DNA from: a virus
IMG/VR virus record: IMGVR_UViG_3300036668_000172
Coordinates: 1 to 64,000 of that record
DNA length: 64,000 nt
Direction: 5' to 3' (one strand)
The translations under genes and the position numbers were made by a program. Positions 14,501-23,302 of the stretch are shown here, piece after piece (the first letter of the stretch is position 1; every line of letters starts with the position of its first letter). The notes beneath the pieces are model-generated. The model made no database searches. It was given only the letters and a program-made list of their open reading frames with translations, and was not told where the DNA came from.

Positions 14501-17368
14501 ACCAGTAATGTTTCCATTAATCTGAGCAGTGGTGAAAGTGTGCTCAACGCCAGTACCAAAGTCGTCTAGGCCCAGCGTGATACCAGCACTAGCGTTATCC
14601 GCGTTTGTGGCTAACTTGAGATAGTCGCGGTTTAGTACTACTACAAAGTAGGCTACGCCAGAGGTAAGCCCTGTAATAGTAGTCCCTGTACCACCTGCAT
14701 TGTAGGTAACTCTTGTTCCTGTTACAAATCCGTGAGAAGGAAGCTTTATAGAATCTAGGTTTAGGTCCAGTGCCGAGCGTGGGTTAAAGATTTTCTCAAT
14801 AGAGGAAACCCTGCCCTTAGCTGCAACGGTGAATGTAGTCGGCGTAGGTACTGAGGTGATGTCGTAAATACCATCTGGGGTCTGAGTAAGTGACTTTAGG
14901 GAGTGAATTCCAACACCAGCTGGTGAATCCACAAGGTCAATTGCGATACCTTCAAGAGCATTTTGGACGCTAGTGGCTAGCTTGATGTTATCGCCGTCTA
15001 GGGAAATTACGTAGTAAGGAGTAGCTGTAGTTAGTCCCCCAATAACTTGCTGACCCTTTGAGTCATACTCAACTAGCTCTTTTGTCAAATAACCGTGCTG
15101 AGGTAGAGTGATGGTATTCGTCGCAAAATCAATTGATAGAATAACTAGCGATTGGGTACCTGTTCCCACGTCTGTCAAGTCAACAATGTTTGTTAGAGAT
15201 TTATTAGACGCTAACTTAATGATGCTGGCGTTTTCCCTGACTACAAAGTAGGTAGAACCGCTCGCTAGACCTGCAATGGTAGTTCCCCCACCATTTTCAT
15301 ATCTTACTGACTGGCCAGAAATAAGGCTGTGGTTAGGAAGATACAGAGTATTTTCAAGCAAGTTAACTGTTACAAAGATAAAGCTGTGACTAGTGCCCGT
15401 ACCCGCTGAAACAAAATCAATTGGGGTTGGGGCGTTCAAAGCAACTTTCAACTTAATTCGGTTTGCGTCTACTACTTCAGAGATGTAGTAAGTTGCTGAG
15501 TCCTGTAAAGGGCTAATCGGGGTACCATCACCTGGGGTGTACTGAACTGGTTGGTCAACCTCAAATCCGTGGTTATTAATAGTCAAGGTGTCAGTAGACG
15601 TGTTCACTACAATACGGCGGATAGCGTCTGATGTGCCCAAGCTGCGTTTTGAAGGCGTGGTGAAGTTAATGGTTGAGAATGAAGGTCCAGGAGTACTACT
15701 TAGGCTATAAGTAAATGTGTCTACAAACTGAGCGTAGTATACCTCGTTGCCCTGAAGGTTGCCTGGAGGAGTACTCCCGAAGCTAAAGGTTACAGCAGTG
15801 CCACTAGTCAACGTGTGCGGCTGGGTGCTGTGAATCTGGTTATTTTGAAGGTCCAAAGTGATTGGCACAAATGAGTGGAAAGAGCTACCTGCTGAAGCGA
15901 CAGCAATCTTATTCGTACCGTTTTCAGCGTCTAGAGCTGTTGGGTATACCTCATTACCCGTTGTAAAGGAGTTTACTAGAGTCACTCCTACAGAGCCTTC
16001 TCCAGTATTCCAAGAACTCAAGTTAGCGATACCTGCAGAGTTAAAAGTGTTAATACCCTCAAAAGAACCGTTAGAAGTTCCTACGTTAGTTGCAGTGCTT
16101 ACTAGGAAGCTACCACCACCACCACCACCGCGGTTAGATTGGTTAACGCGGGCACCAGCACCTCCTGAATAACCACCACCACCACCAGATTGGTTAGCTA
16201 TGTTTCCGTCAGCTTGTGAGCCTCCACCGAAACCACCAGCTCCACCATTACGGCTGTTTGCAGTCATAGTTAAGCCATTAAAGAAGTTTCCACCAGCTTG
16301 AGAGTTTAGGGAGCCACGACCATTTGTAAAGGTAGTGCCGTCAGTACCATTTGAGAAGAACCCACCACCACCTGCAGACCAACCTCCTTGGGCGAAACCA
16401 CCTTGTCCAGCAGAGAAGTTAGCTATCTGGTTAGTTTCAGACAATCCTCCAAGAAAAGTAAGTGCGCCGTCTTTTCCTACACCTGTGTTAGGTTCACCAG
16501 AGCCTCCTCCAGCAATGAATAGTGGCTCATTACCAGTTTTACGAACGACAAACGACCCACCACCAGAGCCGCCAGCAACAGAGCCCGAGTTTGGAGAAGC
16601 GCCCTGCTGGCCTGCAATAATAGTGATTATCTCACCTTTAGTGAGAGGTATTCGGCCTTTAACCACGGCTCCTCTACCAGTTGTTCCTGAACCAGAGCCA
16701 TTGAAACCTGCGGCTCCTGAAACGTTGAACTCATAAACACCAGAAACTGGAACAGTCCAGTCTTGGTAACCCTGCCAAGTACCTTGACTAAGGAAGTTAG
16801 TTGACCATGCAGTTGCTCCAGTATAAGAGGAGCGTAGCTGAGCAATAGTGGGTCCTACACGTCCAGTTAGACCTGCAGTATTAAAAGTGTGGTTAGTAAA
16901 AGAGTAAAGAGCCTGAGTACCAGCAAAGCTAGAAATAGACACGTTCTTTAAGAAGTAAGTCGAACCACTAGCCAACCCTGTAATAGGAGTTTCATTGGTG
17001 TAATACTTAATGGCTTGATTGTCTGCAGTAGAGGCGTCAATGTTGAGCTTTTGGTCGAATAGCACAGGTAGGTTAAAGCTAATACCACCAGCAGTAGAAC
17101 CGCTGAAGTCAATAGCTGCTCCGCCTGAAGACGCGCTAAAAGTAAGCTTCTTTTGGTTAGTAGTAGTCACGTATACAAGTGCGCCCCCATCAAGGCCGCC
17201 CAAGGTACCAACGCCAGGCTGATAAATAAAAGTAGTACCAGGAACAAAGGCATCTGGGATAGTCTCTCCAGAGCCTTTAAAGTAGATAAAGTCTTCATCA
17301 GTGTCTACATTTACTCTAGCAAAGGAGTGCGTTCCAGCCGCACCTACTGTTAGTAAATCAATAGCCAT
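11534..17368 (-). CDS. Giant glycine-rich tail/baseplate adhesin, 1944 aa
   Basis: The largest gene in the window. The N-terminus (MAIDLLTVGAAGTHSFARVN) is followed by a glycine-rich domain at about 200-470 (GVYEFNVSGAAGFNGSGSGT, QQGASPNSGSVAGGSGGGSF), the Gly_rich family seen in adhesins. Residues about 490-1000 carry tandem copies of a beta module of the type LPSHGFVTGTRVTYNAGG, GLTSGVAYFVVVLN and IKLATN. A conserved virion core at about 1090-1500 includes RQTRKYFRYQSGKGIQTSAG and HKF-type strands, like large structural proteins of T4-like cyanophages. It is probably a long tail or whisker protein. No enzymatic site is visible. Confidence 0.75.
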   Translation of the reverse strand: MAIDLLTVGAAGTHSFARVNVDTDEDFIYFKGSGETIPDAFVPGTTFIYQPGVGTLGGLDGGALVYVTTTNQKKLTFSASSGGAAIDFSGSTAGGISFNLPVLFDQKLNIDASTADNQAIKYYTNETPITGLASGSTYFLKNVSISSFAGTQALYSFTNHTFNTAGLTGRVGPTIAQLRSSYTGATAWSTNFLSQGTWQGYQDWTVPVSGVYEFNVSGAAGFNGSGSGTTGRGAVVKGRIPLTKGEIITIIAGQQGASPNSGSVAGGSGGGSFVVRKTGNEPLFIAGGGSGEPNTGVGKDGALTFLGGLSETNQIANFSAGQGGFAQGGWSAGGGGFFSNGTDGTTFTNGRGSLNSQAGGNFFNGLTMTANSRNGGAGGFGGGSQADGNIANQSGGGGGYSGGAGARVNQSNRGGGGGGSFLVSTATNVGTSNGSFEGINTFNSAGIANLSSWNTGEGSVGVTLVNSFTTGNEVYPTALDAENGTNKIAVASAGSSFHSFVPITLDLQNNQIHSTQPHTLTSGTAVTFSFGSTPPGNLQGNEVYYAQFVDTFTYSLSSTPGPSFSTINFTTPSKRSLGTSDAIRRIVVNTSTDTLTINNHGFEVDQPVQYTPGDGTPISPLQDSATYYISEVVDANRIKLKVALNAPTPIDFVSAGTGTSHSFIFVTVNLLENTLYLPNHSLISGQSVRYENGGGTTIAGLASGSTYFVVRENASIIKLASNKSLTNIVDLTDVGTGTQSLVILSIDFATNTITLPQHGYLTKELVEYDSKGQQVIGGLTTATPYYVISLDGDNIKLATSVQNALEGIAIDLVDSPAGVGIHSLKSLTQTPDGIYDITSVPTPTTFTVAAKGRVSSIEKIFNPRSALDLNLDSIKLPSHGFVTGTRVTYNAGGTGTTITGLTSGVAYFVVVLNRDYLKLATNADNASAGITLGLDDFGTGVEHTFTTAQINGNITGGGNVSVQAGSVLVNGEGTSFSKILKVGDRFRLFPANVENKITFAAADVNATTNVINKTHTYETGDTVVFNANGGVAPTPLIEGYYYFVRNISETQLSLHGSFDDAVANTGLVDFSSQGTGTAFTLTWTLPVSPIIRRITAVGSDTQVTVDRPYANAFTDASYSFPTFLYVRPQGYSLHRPFDGGVEMSAGAETSLAQIVRQTRKYFRYQSGKGIQTSAGINFKPSIDLESMIQVSPITIEAKTRRPHGLGAGLFVVISQATDSTGQASSVFNGRFQVTVVDLTTFRITASETIVENRAYGFPQFFVESWSNGAVRSGMFDFQNGAFYEYDGQKLYAVRRSSTQQIAGTAACLQGSELVFGTNTQFTAQLAVGDYIVMRGQSYRIVEIQSDTRLAIRPEYKGSSGIEKEFNPGNGTTGVVRLATDIFQITGHGFADNLPVIYNAIDGEQIGGLINGRTYYIELTDNNSFQLKAGPNSASVVSLSSVGTTSVHSFTPAKAGIIITKTVDTRVAQEDFNIDPLDGTGVTGYNLDLSRIQMVYMDYSWYGAGKIRFGFKTTDGQVQYTHEFIHNNQLYESYFRSGNLPARYEVITYDNPTYIPFLFHWGTSVMMDGGFDDDNAYKFTSTSQALQVTGTTEKSFSSSAIDVATNLITIPSHGFTNGDTLQFEGIATSGLRGQETQNPDLSVSVTAYNPDNNLDNAAVYTAFAASANTLGLFAPTSGIGAATGVTVSTVAQSTTVATIITSGVHNLTSGQTVRLTGITQLGSVKEVYGDATVTDTTTFTMVVPTTATISALSDPGARVYRALDFTTQGNSQYTYFLYPEGALNNTSGPNYQPLISIRLSPSVSSGLTGKLGDRDVLNRMQLRLQEIGISSTQLVDVKVLLNGRLNNLNFQGVDSPSLTQVVEHTAADTVSGGVQVYNFRASGGTAGAELSTTVDVSSLFELSNSILGGDSVFPDGPDILTIAVSRLTGSGTLTSAKMSWSEAQA

Positions 17369-17384
17369 TTATTTTATCCTTAAC

Positions 17385-20114
17385 TTAGAGTTTCTGAATT
17401 GTGATGTAGCCTGTACCGCCGTTGTTCCCCAGCCAACTAAAATTTGAAACTGAGCCAGCCCAGATGGATGTGTAACCGCCACTAACATTGAGCCCTGCGT
17501 AGTAACTACCTCCAGCACCTGCACCGTAGGAACCGCTTCCACCACTGAAGCCTCCAGCACTGCTACCGTCATCGTTGGAGCCTGCACCTCCACCGAAACC
17601 ACCATAGCCAGCGTCGGTGTCTATTGAACTACCGCCAATCCAAATTCGACCACTATTGGCATTACCGTTGCCGCCCAGCCAACCAGCACCCTCTCCAGAT
17701 TGACCTGATTGTCCTGGCTGACCATTATTGGTAGTAGGAGAGTTTTGTCCGCTACCTGATGTAGGATTTAGGTCTGAGCGTGCATCATCGCCGCTCTGGC
17801 TACTATCATCTGCACCTCCACCGCCACCAGCAGCAAGAATTAGCCCATTGCCTCCAGGATTTCCCGAGTAGATAAACGTACCGCCAGCTCCACCCCCGCC
17901 TCGACCGTTGAAGCCTCTCTCGCCTTGCTGACTAACAACTAAATTCAAGAGTTGGTTACTAGTTAGTGCAACATCTACACGCAAGGTTCCGCCATAGCCA
18001 CCACGGTTATTACTTCCACTAAAGTTCGTGCCGCCGCCGCCGATGCTGCTACTAGCAGTGATTCTATATATGGCATCTGCAGGAACTGTCCAAATTTGTA
18101 TACCGTTAGTGGTCATGTTTAAGTACTGACTTGCCCATGAAGGGTTTCCAACGCCGTTGCGGGCTTGAGAAATACTTGGACCGTTCTGAGTATCTGGACT
18201 CCCGCTGTTGGACCTGCCCCCCGAGGTAAATGTTGCATTGCTAAAAGAGTACAGTTCTGGCGGCTGGTTGAACTGGAAGGTAATAATCTGTTGACCAGTT
18301 GCGCCAGCAGCGTCCGAAACACGGATTATTACGTCTGCCTGAGCTTGCGCAGCACTTGGCGTTCCTGAAATGACTCCAGTAGAAGTGTTTAGGACCAACC
18401 CAGCTGGAAGTGTCCCACTGATTACTGCCCAGCTTAGTGGAGCTGTAAAGCCTACAGTGTTAACGGTAGTAGGCGTAATAGGGCTTCCTGAGTCAGTTCC
18501 TGTGCGGTTCTGGGTAGTAGGAGTCACTTCCCCTAGAGTGTGAGAAAGCGTAAAATTGTGCTGGTCATACCTAGTTTGTATAAAGTAGAAGTTCTTTACT
18601 TGGTCTGACCCAAAGTTACCCCCAACAGGGTAGGAGTACTTGAGCATGTCATTTACTTGGAAGCCATTGTCTTTAAGGTGAATAATATCTTTGTCTAAAG
18701 AGATGCCTATTTGCTTAAATGTCTGAGTACCACTTCCCCCAGATAGTCCAGAAATAACTGAGCCATTAGGTAGTGGGCGCAAAGTTACGCTGTAGAAGTC
18801 AGTGGAGCCCTGACGGAAATACGCATCTACAAAGTAGGTGGTGTTGTTGAGAAGTCCAGTGGCGGCCGAGCCGTCAGTAGAGTACAGCAACATAGTCCCA
18901 AAGTACCAGTTAAGTTCAACCTCGGACTGCAAAGTAATGTTTGAACCGCTGTAGCCGTTAGCAATTACTGTGCCCATGGTTCCGTCGGCATTATCGCCAT
19001 CAAACTCTTTGGCAGGGTCATTAATAAGGGTGATTGTTTGTTCAGTGCTTGGGCTTACGTTGTTACCTGCAAAAGTACGCGCTTGGTTGGCCCTCTGGAA
19101 GGTTCCAGACAAGTTTCCAGTGATGTCAATTACAGGTCCGTCTGGAACTTCACTGACTGAGAAAGAGGATACAGATGGGCCGTTACCGTCAGTGCTTTTT
19201 AGGAATACAACCCCACGAGGGTTAGCTGCAAAGAAGCCAGAAGCAGATAGAACATCGTAGTATAGCGGCGCACCCAGTGCTAGGCCTGAGAAGTTTTCAG
19301 CTCCGTGAGTAACTGTAACCGTGTCATTAGCAGGGTCAGTAGTAGAGATAGCGCTAGTAGCGCCACCAACTACTGCACTGTTAGAAAAGTCAATAGAGAC
19401 TGAGGACAAAGTGTTAGAGCCATCAAAAGTCTGCGCTGTAGCAGAGTTAGACGCGTCAAAAGCCCTAGTGGTTGTATTTGCAGAAGGGAACTCTTGTGAA
19501 ATAGTGGAGTTCAAGTTCAAGAAGTAGAATGGAGTCTTTACACCAAAGCCGTGCGTTGACTCAGTAGTAACAGTTAATGTAGAAATAGACTCATCGTCTG
19601 TAACAATTCCATCAGAGTCAGAGATGCGAAGTTGAGAACCTTGGAAGAATTCACCAGTAATAATAGATGTGTACAAATCTTCAATAGCGGCAGTATTAAC
19701 TTGGTTATCTCTACACAGATAAGTGAAGGTAGAAACGTCTGGAATAGAGTTAATGATGTAAGAGCCATCTGCTGTAACTGACTTAGAACCAGTAACCTGA
19801 ATAGGAATACCGACAGCGAGGTTGTGCTCAAGAGCTGTAGTTACTGTAATTTCACGAGTTCCTGCGTTGGTAGTTACAGACACGATTCCAGGAATGGTGG
19901 TGTCACCAGACTTAGAGAAGAATGACGGAGTGTTGTTGATTAGCTCAACAGTCTCCCACTTGGTTGGCTGTAGACCGTACTCAAAGTCAGTATCAATGAG
20001 GTTCTCAGGGTTAGATACCCTGAGTTTAGTTACTGGGTCAATAAACTCTTTAGGGAAGCGTATTTCTCCACCTGCACCACCTGAAGAACCGCCGCCGCCT
20101 AGAAATCCTGGCAT
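17385..20114 (-). CDS. Large virion protein with IRFPKEF head, Ig-like and glycine-rich domains
   Basis: A 909-residue structural protein. The N-terminal GGEIRFPKEFIDPVTKLRVS and DTDFEYGLQPTKWETVELIN match a conserved virion protein of marine myoviruses. Beta repeats (TVTTESTHGFGVKTPFYFLN and others) follow. A putative Ig (He_PIG) domain lies at about 540-615 (WAVISGTLPAGLVLNTSTGV then ISGTPSAAQAQADVIIRVSD), and a C-terminal glycine-rich domain runs from about 640 to the end (RGGYGGTLRV, AAGGGGGADDSSQ). Likely a baseplate or tail-tip adhesin. It shares its glycine-rich module with the neighbouring 1944-residue protein. Confidence 0.72.
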   Translation of the reverse strand: MPGFLGGGGSSGGAGGEIRFPKEFIDPVTKLRVSNPENLIDTDFEYGLQPTKWETVELINNTPSFFSKSGDTTIPGIVSVTTNAGTREITVTTALEHNLAVGIPIQVTGSKSVTADGSYIINSIPDVSTFTYLCRDNQVNTAAIEDLYTSIITGEFFQGSQLRISDSDGIVTDDESISTLTVTTESTHGFGVKTPFYFLNLNSTISQEFPSANTTTRAFDASNSATAQTFDGSNTLSSVSIDFSNSAVVGGATSAISTTDPANDTVTVTHGAENFSGLALGAPLYYDVLSASGFFAANPRGVVFLKSTDGNGPSVSSFSVSEVPDGPVIDITGNLSGTFQRANQARTFAGNNVSPSTEQTITLINDPAKEFDGDNADGTMGTVIANGYSGSNITLQSEVELNWYFGTMLLYSTDGSAATGLLNNTTYFVDAYFRQGSTDFYSVTLRPLPNGSVISGLSGGSGTQTFKQIGISLDKDIIHLKDNGFQVNDMLKYSYPVGGNFGSDQVKNFYFIQTRYDQHNFTLSHTLGEVTPTTQNRTGTDSGSPITPTTVNTVGFTAPLSWAVISGTLPAGLVLNTSTGVISGTPSAAQAQADVIIRVSDAAGATGQQIITFQFNQPPELYSFSNATFTSGGRSNSGSPDTQNGPSISQARNGVGNPSWASQYLNMTTNGIQIWTVPADAIYRITASSSIGGGGTNFSGSNNRGGYGGTLRVDVALTSNQLLNLVVSQQGERGFNGRGGGGAGGTFIYSGNPGGNGLILAAGGGGGADDSSQSGDDARSDLNPTSGSGQNSPTTNNGQPGQSGQSGEGAGWLGGNGNANSGRIWIGGSSIDTDAGYGGFGGGAGSNDDGSSAGGFSGGSGSYGAGAGGSYYAGLNVSGGYTSIWAGSVSNFSWLGNNGGTGYITIQKL

Positions 20115-20150
20115 AGTTTACCGCTTTCTAAATATAAAAGACTATAAGAA

Positions 20151-21671
20151 TTATACACCCAGCCACCAAGACTGACTCAGTGAAATAGAGCCCTGTGAAC
20201 CCTGAGGTCCAGTCGGTCCAACTTGCCCCGCTACCTCTACAAACACCCCTTCATAGTAGATGTAAGTTTTGGCATTGTCAGTGTTAAACCAAGCTGTTCC
20301 ATTGGGGAACATGCCCGAAGGCTCTACGGGGCCTGAGAAGAAAGCTCCCTGGGCACCTGTTGGTCCAGTTGGTCCGAAAGGCCCAGTTGAACCAAGGGGC
20401 CCTGTAACAAACGAGTCTGCACCGATAGGTCCAGTTGGCCCTGTCGGACCTGTAGGGCCTGTTACAAAGGAATCGGCTCCAGTAGGGCCTGTTGGTCCTG
20501 TTGGTCCTGTTGGTCCAACAAAGCGACCCACATTGACAAATGCCGCTCCGTCATACTTCCAGAGGTCACCAGTATCAGCGACAATCCAACCGTCATTAAA
20601 GGTATTGTCTTCATTAGGAAGATTAGCTGAGGTAGCAACGCTGCCCAGAATGTCAATGGCCTCACCCGTAGCACCAGTTGGTCCTGTAGGTCCAGTGGGT
20701 CCTGTAGGTCCTGTGACCTGAGATGCGGCACCAGTTGAACCAGTAGGTCCAGTAGGTCCTAGGGGACCAGTAGGCCCAGTAGGCCCAGTAACAATAGAGT
20801 CTTCACCAATAGGTCCAGTAGGTCCCGTCGGGCCCAGCTCACCTTGAGGGCCAACAATCTGGCCAGCACTTACCCAACCGTTCATCACAGACCAGACGTA
20901 AAGGTCTCCATCTGAGTCAACAATGTAAGCATCGTTAGGGCTGTTGCTTAAAGTAGGCAAAAGGCTAGGGTTATCAACAGAGCCCACAAGGTGGATGTCA
21001 GTACCCTGAGGACCAGTGGACCCAATAGGTCCAGTTGGTCCAGTCACGCCACGAGGGCCGCTGGGTCCAGTTACGCCTTGGTTACCCTGAAGACCAGCAG
21101 GACCGCTTGGTCCAAGGTCTCCAGTCAAACCACGAGCACCCGTAGGGCCAGTAACTCCAGTAACACCAGTAGGACCAGTGACACCAGTAGAGCCTGTAGG
21201 TCCAGTAGCACCAACTAAGCCAGCTGAACCAGTAGGTCCAGTTACACCTTCAAAACCACGAACACCAGGTTCCCCAATAGGTCCAGTGTTTCCACGAGGT
21301 CCTTGAGCACCCTGTGCTCCAGTAGGTCCAGGAGTGCCGTCAAAACCGCGAGGACCAGTGGTCCCCGTAGGCCCAGTTACACCAGCAGGACCAGTAGGCC
21401 CCGAGATTGGACCTAGGTTTAGCCAAGTAGTGCCATTCCAGATGTAAAGGTCAGAGCCGATAGTATAGGCATCTCCACGAAGGGGGCTAGGCGCAGCAGC
21501 CTGTAAGGCGGCTAGATTAGCATAAGACCCTAGTACAGTGATTCCTTCACCTGCAGGTCCAGTAGGCCCAGTAGGTCCTAGTGCGCCCGTAGCTCCACGC
21601 TGGTTAGGAACCGCGGGAAGTAAGGTGGAATCAATGCTGGGGTATAACGGGGAATCTGGGTCAATAGCCAT
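20151..21671 (-). CDS. Collagen-like tail fibre, 506 aa
   Basis: A fibre composed of long GPTGPTG stalks separated by a repeated small domain with the signature DAYxxxxDLYxWxGxxWxNxG (at about 60, 240 and 350, for example [20 protein letters not shown]). Near the end is a [24 protein letters not shown] unit. The protein ends abruptly with [10 protein letters not shown] instead of a globular tip, so it may act as an adaptor stalk or have lost a tip domain. The start codon overlaps the end of the adaptor gene. Collagen-like regions of phage fibres form trimers. Confidence 0.75.
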   Translation of the reverse strand: MAIDPDSPLYPSIDSTLLPAVPNQRGATGALGPTGPTGPAGEGITVLGSYANLAALQAAAPSPLRGDAYTIGSDLYIWNGTTWLNLGPISGPTGPAGVTGPTGTTGPRGFDGTPGPTGAQGAQGPRGNTGPIGEPGVRGFEGVTGPTGSAGLVGATGPTGSTGVTGPTGVTGVTGPTGARGLTGDLGPSGPAGLQGNQGVTGPSGPRGVTGPTGPIGSTGPQGTDIHLVGSVDNPSLLPTLSNSPNDAYIVDSDGDLYVWSVMNGWVSAGQIVGPQGELGPTGPTGPIGEDSIVTGPTGPTGPLGPTGPTGSTGAASQVTGPTGPTGPTGPTGATGEAIDILGSVATSANLPNEDNTFNDGWIVADTGDLWKYDGAAFVNVGRFVGPTGPTGPTGPTGADSFVTGPTGPTGPTGPIGADSFVTGPLGSTGPFGPTGPTGAQGAFFSGPVEPSGMFPNGTAWFNTDNAKTYIYYEGVFVEVAGQVGPTGPQGSQGSISLSQSWWLGV

Positions 21672-22729
21672 TAGACGCGTACCTCACTAGCTCTCTCTGT
21701 AAAGAAGTTTCCGCCCAAAATCTGAATGATTTCATTATCATTATCATCAACACTCACAAGCTGCCAGTAGCAACGCTTAGGAAGACGACGAGTGTTTTCT
21801 GCAGTTAGCGAGATACTAGCTACATAGTCAATGCTGTCACTAGTAGTTACCTCTAGCTCAAATGAGCGTATCCTCTGCAAGCTGCCGCGCTGCACAATTA
21901 GTCTGGCGAGGAAGGACTTGTCAGTAAAGTCTCCAGTAAATGAAATGTCCGTAGTGTAGGCAATGCCCTCGTAAGAAGTAAGCTCGCCACCGTCCGTAGG
22001 CCACGGCGTTAAGCGGCTTCCATAGTTTGGAATAACCAAGTCTGCACGCTGGCCCCAAGACCTGTCGTCCACTTCTTGTGGCTTGTATACAGGAACATAG
22101 CGGTTGCTTGTCTTAGAGATACGACGGAGAGTAAATACCTCCATGGTGTAAAGACCAATACCAAGCTGGGTACATAATTCACGGTACTGCTCACGACGAG
22201 AGTCAATAATCTCCATAAGCTGGCGATACCGCTCAGACCTAGGGATAGTCACACCATCTGGTGCGAAGATGTTGATGTCAAAAGATGCATCTGTAGCCAA
22301 GGTGTACAGGGCTAAAGTTGATGCGTATAACGCAACTGGGTAATCTTCAATAGGGGGCAGATTCTCTACGGTAATTCTGCGCCCTATCTCGTCTGTCTTA
22401 CGAGCTGTGTGTTGCTGGAACGCAGCTTCTACAAAGTAGCCGATTTCAGAGGTAGTAAAATATCTGTAATAAGTTCCACTAACTAGCAAAGCCTCACCGT
22501 CAGCAGGCAGGGTATCAAGCACTAGCGTGCCAGTGCTCTCTTCTACTGAGCTTTGGGAAGAGATGTCTACGCCGTCTTTAAGAACTGTAAGCTCTGGGCC
22601 ATCCACTGGAGAGTACTGGATTGTGAAGCGGTTGCTAGAACCGTCAGCCATAAACTGAACAACAAAGGACTTACCCATGTCACCTAGCTCTAGCCGCACT
22701 CTATCAACAAGCGATGCAAGCGTAGCCAC
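21671..22729 (-). CDS. Head-tail adaptor-like virion protein
   Basis: A 352-residue protein. The N-terminal part ([20 protein letters not shown], then [20 protein letters not shown]) matches phage connector or adaptor proteins that follow the capsid gene, with a helical segment at about 90-180. The C-terminal part is beta-rich ([20 protein letters not shown] to [14 protein letters not shown]). It is placed directly after the capsid block and before the fibres. The precise role (neck adaptor or a base for the fibres) is not certain. Confidence 0.55.
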   Translation of the reverse strand: MATLASLVDRVRLELGDMGKSFVVQFMADGSSNRFTIQYSPVDGPELTVLKDGVDISSQSSVEESTGTLVLDTLPADGEALLVSGTYYRYFTTSEIGYFVEAAFQQHTARKTDEIGRRITVENLPPIEDYPVALYASTLALYTLATDASFDINIFAPDGVTIPRSERYRQLMEIIDSRREQYRELCTQLGIGLYTMEVFTLRRISKTSNRYVPVYKPQEVDDRSWGQRADLVIPNYGSRLTPWPTDGGELTSYEGIAYTTDISFTGDFTDKSFLARLIVQRGSLQRIRSFELEVTTSDSIDYVASISLTAENTRRLPKRCYWQLVSVDDNDNEIIQILGGNFFTERASEVRV

Positions 22730-22791
22730 AAAACCTCCGAAAAATTAGTCTCATCTATGTTCTCGTATTATGCCTAGAAATACAGCACAAA

Positions 22792-22849
22792 CGATAAAGC
22801 CCACCCTGCTGGGAGGAGGGCGGGAACCAGCAGAGTGGGCAGTTTATCG
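22792..22849 (-). terminator. Long interrupted hairpin, probable terminator or attenuator
   Basis: Two nearly complementary arms, GCCCACCCTGCTGG (22799-22812) and CCAGCAGAGTGGGC (22827-22840), are extended by an outer pair CGATAAA/TTTATCG. The single mismatch becomes G-U in minus-strand RNA, which favours a minus-strand function. It lies between the capsid-linked gene at 22858 and the adaptor gene, where lowering expression after the capsid would make sense. The 3' flank on the minus strand is only moderately U-rich (TTTATCG). Confidence 0.65.
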
Positions 22850-22857
22850 GTGACTGT

Positions 22858-23229
22858 TTAGTTAGGTCGCCAAATATAACCGAGACCCTCAAGGTAATCC
22901 GCGAGGTCTCGTGGCACTGCATACTTAACACCTGATTTAAAGGTGTACGTGTTCCCAACGCCGTAAGTCATTTCATCGATGTCAGTGATTGTTCGTATAA
23001 CGACTTTGTCGTTATTTACCGATACGCCTACCTCTTCAATCTCATCTAGGAAGATTGGAACATCTGGATTCTTTGGGTCAAAGACCCCAGTCTCTAGTAG
23101 CTCTGCTTCTGCCTGACGAGTTGTCGAAATTTCATCCTGACGTGCTCTCAGCTCTGCTGCGTTTCTTTTTGCTGCGTCTTCGGCAGCTTTACCCGTTGCG
23201 TCTAGTGGGCTTGTCTTTGGTGTTGCCAC
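22858..23229 (-). CDS. Capsid-linked small protein (decoration/connector candidate)
   Basis: A 123-residue protein. The first half is a charged helix (DATGKAAEDAAKRNAAELRA) and the second half a beta domain ending YAVPRDLADYLEGLGYIWRP. Many actinobacteriophages carry a protein of this size and layout right after the major capsid gene, usually annotated as a head or connector protein. It sits between two hairpins, so it may be expressed at its own level. The function is inferred from position. Confidence 0.55.
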   Translation of the reverse strand: MATPKTSPLDATGKAAEDAAKRNAAELRARQDEISTTRQAEAELLETGVFDPKNPDVPIFLDEIEEVGVSVNNDKVVIRTITDIDEMTYGVGNTYTFKSGVKYAVPRDLADYLEGLGYIWRPN

Positions 23230-23262
23230 AGTATTTTTCTCCTAATGTTAGATGTTTGTGTT

Positions 23263-23284
23263 GGGGGGCCCCGAAGGACCCCCC
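23263..23284 (-). terminator. GC-rich hairpin with UUCG loop behind the capsid gene
   Basis: On the minus strand the sequence folds as GGGGGG, U, CC, UUCG, GG, G, CCCCCC: a stable hairpin with a UUCG tetraloop just after the capsid stop. There is no uridine run, so it may be a partial terminator or a 3' stabiliser of the capsid message rather than a strong terminator. Confidence 0.6.
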
Positions 23285-23302
23285 TCCACTAATGTTGCAC
23301 TA

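Noticed and set aside
16335-16736. 133-aa proline-rich plus-strand frame opposite glycine-rich repeats
   Set aside because: Proline codons appear because glycine codons are read on the opposite strand; no start signals.
20300-21600. Second CRISPR-like repeat region
   Set aside because: It is the collagen-like stalk of the 506-aa fibre; repeats are imperfect and in frame.
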